Source: Carposina sasakii | Lineage: Eukaryota > Arthropoda > Insecta > Lepidoptera > Carposinidae | Length of the DNA stretch: 64,000 nucleotides | Reading direction: 5' to 3' | Assembly (NCBI GenBank): GCA_014607495.2 | Contig: CP053156.1 | Coordinates: 8,990,001-9,054,000, forward strand | Part shown: one piece after another, positions 57,301 through 64,000 of the stretch | Position numbering within the stretch: the first letter of the stretch is position 1 | Layout of the letters: each line of letters begins with the position of its first letter | Position numbers and translations under genes: made by a program | Notes under the pieces: generated by a model | The model's input: only the letters and a program-made list of their open reading frames with translations | What the model was told of the DNA's origin: nothing | Database searches by the model: none

Positions 57301-60300
57301 ATAGGAAAACCTATAAGAAGTCCATGATATTAAAATAACATGGTAAATCACTCACATGATAGGTAACATCGTACGGAACCCTCTTCACGCGAGTTCAACT
57401 CGCACTTGTCGGCTTTTTTATAGACAGATATTAATTATTTTTCGTGAAAAAATCCTGCTACGCGCGTCTATGTGCATTTATGCAGAAAAACGCAGTCTAT
57501 TTACTCAACTTTGGACCCTAATATTTTGGAAACCAGACACTTCCCAGGTATGCTTCCATGGAGAAAAATGATCGTGATGATGAGGAGATTCCGTAGTTTT
57601 CGGGAACGTTGACGACCAAAAATCACACTGTATATTCCTAAAAACTGCATCTAAATCGGTTCAGCCATTTCTGAGATTAGCGTGCACGAAGATCGATCCG
57701 TTACAATTTTATTATATGTAATGTATAGATAGATTATTCCTATAAAAATGTTACATACTCGTACCGAATAGGTACTATTAAACCTGTGGAGTTACACTTG
57801 GCACTATTTACACTATTTCACTATACCTTGTGTGCGTATTATCTGGTAGGCGCCGAGCTTACTATGGTTTGTATGTGTGGGTGATAAAATAACGCATCAA
57901 TACACATCCCTACTCCATGGAACATACGTTACCGAGCTTACAACGAATGCTTCACATTGTGTAATGACGAAACTATCTCCATGGTAGCTACTTTACTGAT
58001 AAACTATGAAGTTTGCTTAGTGACGTATCGTACGTTTAAATAATCTCAATGGCTTTAAAACCCGCTCTTGGATAGAAATGAAGGAAGAATATCTTTAAAT
58101 ATTTTAGTACCTGTAATATGGTGTGCCAACATTACAATCCATATTTATTTATGGGATCGTACCTATCTAAAATCCATAAAACCGCATAGATAACGATAGG
58201 CGATCATAGTTGTTTACCTCTTTCAAATTAGATAGATCGTGTCCACCTGCCAAAAAGCATGAAAATAATTTTATACTCATTTCACAGATTTTGCTTCGGA
58301 AATAATTAGTTGTTATTTTTGGAAATTTTATACAGCTTAGTTACTGTTATTTCTATATTGAAGTCGGACATGATACAAACAAACTATTGCAACTTATCTC
58401 GGTGAGATATGATAGCTTAATATGTTATTTTATTATACACAATATCTTCAAGTGGATCTCGATATTTATATTCATATATGAAAAAAAAAGTTTACTAGGT
58501 CTTGTTATATGAAATTCATGTTTTAGGATCATAATAATGTTAACGAGATCTTCACGTTTCATATACCTACTTAAGACTGATTTATTTAAAAAATATTTAC
58601 TTCAGGACTTTTTTTTAACTTTAAGCTCTAGTTTTAGTGCCATATCAAAGTACTTTATTTTATAAAATCGTTTTACTAGTACAACTTTGTTTTTTCCTTA
58701 GACGCTTTGTTTGACTGGCATAATATAATAATTTTGGGCTAATCGACAGGACTTCAGTCTACTTGTTATTATTTTATTGTAGTGACTACAAATTACACAT
58801 GGCATACCCTACTATCATAATATCTTAGGGTGCTACCAAAGCAAACACGTGTAAAGTTACACACTCGTTAAACACAACTTTTGAGAACAAAATGTATTAA
58901 AAACCCATTATAGGCTATTTGACAGATTTTGAAAAATCTCTTTTATATTATTCTCTGGAGATTTAAAAACCCAGTAAAAGTTATATTTTTAAATTCTGGT
59001 ACATATTTACTGAATAATTTTAATAGCTCGCCAAAACGGTTTGAAAATGTGGCGTCGGGTACATCCATAGAGAAAAGAGTATAATAGAGTACAAATATCT
59101 GACATTTTCCTTGCTTTTGACGTTTATAAAAACGGCACCGACGGCCATTATTGTTACCTGTAGAAAAAAGTATTTGGAGTGTCAAAACCACGTCAAAACT
59201 CATAAGTGTGTGGTAAGCGGACGGTCTAATTTTTTAAACTTTGTTTCAGATCTGTATACTTCATTCATCTGAGGTGACATCACTTGTCTGTAACTCTCAC
59301 TTTGACACATGTCATCCACATACATTTTAGTGTAAATAAAAACGGATTCGGCGGGAAAAGCAGGAAGGGTGCAGGTGTAATTTTCTTGTGAAAATAAAAA
59401 AATATTTGTAAATGGCTTGCATTTGTCCGTAAAGTAATGTTTTCTGGTAGATAAGTTATATTTTGATTACTTGTGATGTGAATCTAGTGCGTGTGCATGG
59501 TTTTATACGCAGGTAAGCCGAGTAAAACTTTAGCCGGAATACGATCTCTTCATGGTCCCATGTAAGTTGTTACTGCAATAATTTTCCATTTTGACTAACT
59601 TTACACTTGTTCTTGAGGATTTTCCCAAAGTTTCCATTCATCGTCATCCATCATTATCATCCATCATGAATTCAGAAATCATTTACTCAAGAGCATGGCT
59701 GTATGGGCTTAGTTCCCCTTGCCTTCCTTCGGGATAAACTAAACAAAAAAAAAATACAAGCAGGTGACGTCTAAGCCCGACCAATCACGAGCATTATTTT
59801 CAACTTCCGTTAGTAAATAACGATTTTTAAACTCATAATATACAGGGATTACAGTACATAAGTAATTGACAATTTATTTTTCGCATTGTCAAATAGCCTA
59901 TTATATCAAATTAAATATTGCAAAGTTTTATTTCTATTTTAGCATTTGTTTTTTTAGTAAGGCCTTTACAGTAGTATATGTCAAAAAGACGGCATTATCG
60001 GTGATACTAAATAATCATAGTTTTTAGGCACTTTACAGAAGTGGGACTAAGCATCATGTCTTGCTATCTAATCTTGTACGATATTATATCAGTGTGTGAA
60101 AATAATGCATAAGTATATGAGATGTTTTCACTTTTCATGCAAATTGCAATATAAACTCTTATTCGATAGACTCTTAGGTGTACCTGTGTTTTTTTTATTA
60201 TAAAACAATCAGTTAACTCTCGCTACACAGTACAAACACGTTACCTACTGCTAGTTAGATAGCATAAAACGTACTTTGTCCCTACATACACCTATCATCA

Positions 60301-63014
60301 TTTTCCTTGGTTTGAACTTTTAGATAAAATGGTATTTATAACTTCCGTAGGTACATACTCCGGTATAAATCGATATACCTTATCATACAAGTAATGAATG
60401 AGATAAGGTACGCTATTTTGGTATTATGTTCTTGATCTTTAAAGGTATTCAATGCAAAATTTATATACATACATATACTCACGCCTTTATCCCTTACGGG
60501 GTAGGCAGATCACGAAGGGCCGATAGAACCACATGATGCCACTTCTGACCAATTTTGAGGGTATACCTAGTTGAGATGTACAAGATCGTTTAGTAGTGAT
60601 AGGTGGTCAGCCCATTGCCTACAAAACACCAAGACCCTCTTGTCCCTCTACTGACTTGTACAGTATGCCCGAGAAGAGAAGCAGCTGTAGTATTATACGT
60701 TTTTTTCACTCCCAGAGCAGCATAGAAGATCTAAGATGCAAAATTTATTATTATGGTCGATTCTTACCGTCACACTTAAACTTAAAATTAGACAGATCTG
60801 TTCTTCTCTATTCTCAACATTAATGGCTGCGACAGAAAGGGACAGGTAGGTAGGACTAATTAAAAGTTTAGATTTAAATGTGTCGGTCAGAATCGATCAT
60901 AAAATAATATACTAGGTATATGAACTTGGCATTAAATACCTTTACGTTGTTTGAATTAGTTACAATGTCAGTAAATAGGTAGGTAAATTCTAAATGCTTC
61001 AAAAATGTGTAAGATCCTAATCCCGTATTAATGATTATCTTTATGCATTAAATTATGTTGCAAAGTTTTATTCGTTGCCGATAAACGGTAAATATGTAAA
61101 TTGAATGGAACTATAAAATTATGATATTACCAGCCTGGTTGCTACGTAACTATTGTATGAGTATAATAATTAATATGTCTATCAGCATAGATATAATAGG
61201 TATTTTGGTTTAATTCCATCCATCATAGCTCATTGTATATTAATATCTTTTATCACTGTATTCCCTATCAGCACTAAAATATTCCTACGCAATGCAAACA
61301 AAACATAAATTGAACTCTTTAAGCTAAATGCATATAATATTAACTTTTTCCTGTACTTTGATTTGAGTTAAATGCGTGTTTTATTTTAGATGGGGACTTT
61401 TAACACAATATTCCTATAATATAGAGCACTATGAGAAATAGTGCACAAATTAATGTTAATGATGATATTTTTTTAAGGTGGCAGGAACCGAAGAGTGGCG
61501 GAGGCGTTCGTGAATACCGGACGGTCCATCAAAGAGCTCGAGGATGAGCTTCTCAACGGACAAAAGCTACAGGGCCCCATCACTGCCGAGGAAGTCAACT
61601 ACATGCTTGCCAACAAGAATATGGAAAACAAGTAAGGCGCTAAGCTAGCAACCTGTCACTGATCATTTACAACCTTAAAGTGGCTGTGAGTTCTACTTTA
61701 TTTTAACACAGCTGTGTCTATATGTCTTTTATGTATGTATGATGTAGCGATAGTGGGCGTGGCCTCTGAGGACGTCTGAAAATCTGCTGTTTGAGAAGTA
61801 GTGTACCTACCTACCTACCTGACTGACTCCATAAAATCAAATTTTCAATTTGTTTTTAAAATTAAATAGTTTAACCTTGCATTTGAGGTGGGTGTGTCTG
61901 TATTTCCAAGCCAAATATGTACAACCGAATGCGCACATGTAGATATTTCTATGTAATAATGACGACAAAGTCATTCTGCAAGGGCAAATCGGTCATTTAG
62001 ACTGAAACCATACAGTAGGTAGGTATTAATTTTAAAAGTTATTATCTTATAACTAATTAGGAATTCTCGGTCTCCTATGATTCAATTACTTATTGGACAC
62101 CGAAATAGCGACGTGGGTTACCAAGCATGAAATAGATTTTTGTCATCCGTCTGGATGACTTAAATGGTTATGACAACATGTGTCAGGTCCCCGACCTTCT
62201 TTTCTTGGACCTTATTGTCTTAGAAGTCCTCGCGAAAAGTCAAGACCAAAACTAGCTTACAATGAACTTTAGTCTGGCTAGACTTTTTACATAATTCAAT
62301 ATTATTAATATCTAAATTTGGAGGTTACTGCGACTGGTCATGTTTAAACTTTGGCCGGCTTTATCTTTATTACTTTATTATTTAACAACAGACTCATAGT
62401 TCAAACTATGCACCTAATTAAATGGTCATCAAACTTTAACGTGAATATTTATGTCACCTTACTTTACGTGCAATGCATTTATGTAGGTACCTACTTACTC
62501 AGTAATAGGTAATACATGCAGTATCAGCGAAGTACAGAATATAAAAAGTTTCAAACTCGTTCAACTTTCTATTTATGTAGTTTGAGATATGTATGTAGTA
62601 GATTGTTTTTGTTTTCAGTGCACTGTAACATTCGGCATCATGGCTAAGGAATTTCCTAACGATTACCAAGACGTAGCGTCTTGTATCCCTCGTAAACATA
62701 ATAAAATTGCTATAATAATCCTTATTACATGACATGATAGTTGTGCCAAATTATGCAGCTGGGTTTTAAACACGTGATAAGTATTTTATATTAAGAGTTA
62801 GTTATATTATAACTGACCTGTTTGGTACATATAACTTAATTTTTTTAAGTGTTCATCTATGCACTCGCCCCATACGTAATTGACACATTATTCAATGCAA
62901 TTGTTTTCCAATTTCAGATTCCCCCTATTCACTGCCGTGTTCAAAATCTGTCGAGGTGAACTGAAGCCTCACGACTTCATAGACTGTATCCGCAGCCACC
63001 CAGAACACATGTAA
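45376..63014 (+). CDS. Gpdh1: Glycerol-3-phosphate dehydrogenase [NAD+], cytosolic, eight exons
   Basis: It interconverts dihydroxyacetone phosphate and glycerol-3-phosphate with NADH in the cytosol, feeding the glycerophosphate shuttle and lipid synthesis. Exons are 45376-45428, 45717-45894, 47868-48008, 48099-48206, 51968-52114, 54453-54636, 61478-61631 and 62918-63014. All introns are GT-AG and phases match, giving 353 residues, normal for the family. The dinucleotide loop GSGNWGSA spans exons 1-2. Catalytic Lys residues end exon 3 (SLIK) and exon 5 (GALK, followed by Asn in exon 6). 'GVADLITT' with its Asp and Thr is in exon 6, and the Arg of GGR starts exon 7. One oddity is FGGNTKAA, where animal relatives have Asp in GDNTKAA. 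The protein ends HPEHM at a stop overlapping a splice donor. Exons 5-8 are GC-rich against AT-rich introns. Confidence 0.96.
46320..46605 (+). pseudogene. Retroelement C-terminal fragment in GPDH intron 2
   Basis: The translation includes '[12 protein letters not shown]' in one frame, then '[19 protein letters not shown]' and '[18 protein letters not shown]' in another. That is a conserved C-terminal stretch seen downstream of reverse transcriptase in some animal retroelements. There is one frame break near 46435, and it ends at a stop at about 46602. It is a dead fragment, GC-rich compared with the intron. Confidence 0.6.
46606..47867. other. GPDH intron 2, remaining part
   Basis: AT-rich, no ORF or clear repeat. 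Ends with a pyrimidine-rich tract and CCATAG acceptor. Confidence 0.5.
48240..48420. repeat. Interspersed repeat in GPDH intron 4
   Basis: 'gtttgtctgtcgcggtttcac', 'actaaaccgatttaaatgaa' and 'catataggctactttttatc' are the word order of a very common lepidopteran retroelement 3' region. It has no coding capacity. Confidence 0.6.
48421..49599. other. GPDH intron 4, no gene seen
   Basis: AT-rich, with a 62-codon chance ORF at 49016-49204. Nothing recognised. Confidence 0.45.
49600..49875. mobile_element. Foldback MITE in GPDH intron 4
   Basis: Arms 49600-49670 and 49803-49875 are inverted copies ('gatgtctcacttttaaacgt' against 'acgtttaaaagtgagacatc') separated by ~130 bp. Confidence 0.8.
49876..50594. 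other. GPDH intron 4, no gene seen
   Basis: AT-rich, no supported feature apart from TSD CTCTGAAG at 50587-50594. Confidence 0.4.
50595..50787. mobile_element. hAT-type MITE in GPDH intron 4
   Basis: Ends CAGCCTTTCCCAAAG and AGTTTGGGAACCCCTG, with 8-bp flanks CTCTGAAG and CTCTAAAG (seven of eight identical). The interior is rich in 'gggcgc' and 'gggggg' words. It shares the end pattern but not the interior of the MITE at 13118-13301. Confidence 0.85.
50796..51967. other. GPDH intron 4, 3' part
   Basis: Includes a SINE-like scrap at about 51655-51735 ('tgactaccccgtttcgggca'), related by wording to 'tgactacaccatttcaggaa' near 2112 and 'ggactacaccattttgggaa' near 53087. No gene. Confidence 0.45.
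52115..54452. other. GPDH intron 5
   Basis: AT-rich, no supported ORF. It contains the scrap near 53060-53110 and an inverted piece of the copy-1 repeat at 53555-53640 ('ctaccccgtaagggataaag'). Confidence 0.5.
54752..54812. repeat. Retroelement 3'-end repeat, left half
   Basis: 'actagtggacgcccgcgact' and 'ccgtccgcgaggactgca' is the start of a very common lepidopteran repeat. Its expected continuation ('aaaaactgcatctaaatcgg', 'ttcagccatttctgagatta') is at 57640-57725, so later insertions have split it. Confidence 0.65.
54813..56679 (+). mobile_element. Candidate TIR transposon with Ser-rich ORF, in GPDH intron 6
   Basis: The ends are inverted copies over about 48 bp ('acatatcgcacacctagata' left, 'tatctaggtgtgcgatatgt' right, with lower identity inward). 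It carries a 203-codon ORF. No clear target duplication was found. It interrupts the repeat whose halves are at 54752 and 57640. Superfamily unknown. Confidence 0.65.
55505..56200 (+). pseudogene. Ser-rich protein of the candidate transposon, frame-broken
   Basis: The ATG at 55505 opens 203 codons, directly after a good splice acceptor (TTTCTTTCTAG), so an upstream exon is possible. It has an acidic '[14 protein letters not shown]', a long Ser/Cys run at about residues 108-134 and 12-residue imperfect repeats ('[10 protein letters not shown]', '[10 protein letters not shown]'). The frame stops at 56116. In the next frame the sequence reads on as '[20 protein letters not shown]', a basic RNPxxW-type segment like the N-terminal domain of some insect repeat-associated proteins. 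A one-base break before it is likely. Function unknown. Confidence 0.5.
56701..57630. mobile_element. TA-flanked MITE, filled copy
   Basis: Same family as 26600-26982: CAGGGTGTTTTTTTGTGG at the left, AATCACACTG at the right, TA on both sides (56699-56700 and 57631-57632). It carries the 56868-57413 insert. Confidence 0.85.
56868..57413. mobile_element. Retroposon-like insert inside the MITE
   Basis: Begins 'agggttccgtacgtctgaat' and ends 'gagttcaactcgcacttgtc' plus 'ggc', a common lepidopteran repeat. It sits in a T-run that is seven T long in the empty copy at 26.77 kb and present on both sides here (five and six T), so the duplicated target is T-only. Near its start 'acggaaccc' inverts 'gggttccgt'. 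No ORF. Confidence 0.8.
57640..57725. repeat. Retroelement 3'-end repeat, right half
   Basis: 'aactgcatctaaatcggttc', 'agccatttctgagatta' and 'ttttattatatgtaatgtat' complete the repeat begun at 54752. Confidence 0.6.
57726..59343. other. GPDH intron 6, no gene seen
   Basis: AT-rich. An 86-codon minus-strand ORF (58943-59203) has no recognisable motif and is treated as chance. Confidence 0.45.
59344..59754 (+). mobile_element. SINE-like element E, uninterrupted copy
   Basis: Full-length member (~410 bp) of the family at 35762-37445. It starts 'ggattcggcgggaaaagc', ends 'cttcgggataaacta' with an A-rich tail, and is the reference empty site for the solo LTR. The family shares a ~50-bp 'ctgtatgggcttagttcccc' 3' block in every copy. 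No RT and no obvious tRNA head. Confidence 0.8.
60470..60690. repeat. SINE-like interspersed repeat, copy 2
   Basis: More complete than copy 1 at 86-250: 'cacgcctttatcccttacgg', 'ggtaggcagatcacgaaggg', 'cttctgaccaattttgaggg', 'ctactgacttgtacagtatg'. Confidence 0.65.
60691..61477. other. GPDH intron 6, 3' part
   Basis: AT-rich, nothing recognised. Ends with a T-rich tract and AAG acceptor. Confidence 0.5.
61632..62917. other. GPDH intron 7
   Basis: AT-rich with no supported ORF or repeat. Donor GTAAGG (61632) and acceptor TTTCAG (before 62918). Confidence 0.5.
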
Positions 63015-63205
63015 GCCCATTCCTTGCCTAGACGCTTCCTTCTAAGTATGTCGCTTACCCTAGAGCAAACTTATGTAGTATAGTCTAACAACGTGTATAA
63101 CAATATCCAACTATGTAGATGTAATGTTACAGGGTGCTAGTACTTAGTTTATGGTTTTGTATAGTAGGTACCTATGTAATAATATGACGAAGAATGCCTT
63201 CACAG

Positions 63206-63440
63206 GAGGGCAATCGCGCAAATGTTGAACGTATTTACCAAAGCTAAACCACAACCAAAAACGTTACGTTATGCACATTTCGTATCGCGCAGAATTTGGC
63301 AACTTTAAATTTGTACAATATACAAAAATACAAAACAGTTAAAATTAGACGTTGGAAACGTTTGAAACGTTTCCAAATGGAACCAAAATCAAAACCTAAA
63401 ACGTTTCGTTAAAGTTGTCATTTTGCGCGATTGCCCTCCA
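63206..63440. mobile_element. MITE downstream of the last GPDH exon
   Basis: Inverted ends GGAGGGCAATCGCGCAAA and TTTGCGC-type 'ttttgcgcgattgccctcc', with a short inner palindrome 'ggaaacgtttgaaacgtttcc'. It is ~235 bp and non-coding. It lies in the GPDH 3' UTR or in a further intron. Confidence 0.8.
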
Positions 63441-64000
63441 GGGCTCACTACTTTGCAACTTTATTGGGTTGTAGTTAGAAGTGGTCTTAAATGCGGTACT
63501 TACTTACTTTTTGGATATTGGTGATGGGAGATTGGCAATGATGTGTAAAATTCAAAAACGCAACGAAAAGTCATATTATTCTTTGTATAGAGTAGTGGTT
63601 GATTAAAGCATGTAGTGATATTGTTGTAAAAACATCCAACACCTGTTGTGTATTATCTATCATACATATTACATATGTTAACAATACTGAAGAGCTGATA
63701 GGTATTTTATCGTTGTATCCATTATCTGTCAAATAACCTGTCAATTTTGCCATGGCGGGCGTATGTTATCTTTTTGCCCATGTAGGTAAATGAATATGTT
63801 AGAGTGTTTGTTGTTCGGATAACATATTTTATTGACGCTGTCAACTTTAATGTAGGCGCTAAGTACAGAGTATGAGCCCAATCAGCTAAGTATAGAATGT
63901 CCCTTTCATGTAAAGTGCATATATGTATACTATATCAAGCACAATGCACACGTATAACCTCCTTAAAATGCTGATCAGCAATATTGCTAAATTCCCTAGT
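63441..64000. other. GPDH 3' flank, window end
   Basis: No ORF or further GPDH exon recognised. ATTAAA at 63602-63607 is a weak polyadenylation candidate. Confidence 0.35.

Overview
This window looks like nuclear DNA of a moth or butterfly. It is AT-rich, has one widely spaced intron-containing host gene, and is packed with transposable-element families of a lepidopteran kind. Naming the order is an inference from the repeat types (the 'cgacttcaaaaagagaggtt', 'gacgcccgcgactccgtccgcg' and 'cctttatcccttacggggtagg' repeats) and from protein similarity. No rRNA, tRNA or CRISPR array was seen.

The only host gene recognised is cytosolic NAD-dependent glycerol-3-phosphate dehydrogenase on the + strand. 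It has eight exons between 45376 and 63014, all with GT-AG junctions that join in frame to 353 residues. The gene looks complete and ends at a stop codon that overlaps a perfect splice donor, which suggests alternative C-termini. Its introns hold a LINE fragment, hAT-type and other MITEs, foldback elements, SINE-like copies and a nested stack of four repeats (54752-57725).

The first 44 kb is almost all mobile DNA. Two different DIRS tyrosine-recombinase retrotransposons lie on the minus strand (1494-9586 and 15191-20229). Each has inverted terminal repeats and an internal complementary region that joins copies of both outer ends, the hallmark of DIRS replication. The first has a gag gene with a consensus intron and carries a roughly 3 kb terminal-inverted-repeat insertion in one terminal repeat. 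The second has two in-frame stops in its RT frame, while an overlapping frame stays open for 936 codons. Between and after them are a decayed piggyBac element (21648-24276), many MITEs, a young Ty3/Gypsy-type LTR element (28136-33756, LTRs nearly identical), a GC-rich retroposed unit (34057-34850), a SINE-like copy split by a solo LTR (35762-37445), and a LINE with an intact 981-codon endonuclease/RT ORF (37878-40823) plus a LINE ORF1-type gene (43846-44610).

The most instructive structures are the nested insertions, which give filled and empty sites to compare, the two DIRS internal complementary regions, and the GPDH 3' end. The frame breaks in the Gypsy element nearly all fall in homopolymer runs, so base-level assembly error should be excluded before calling that element dead.
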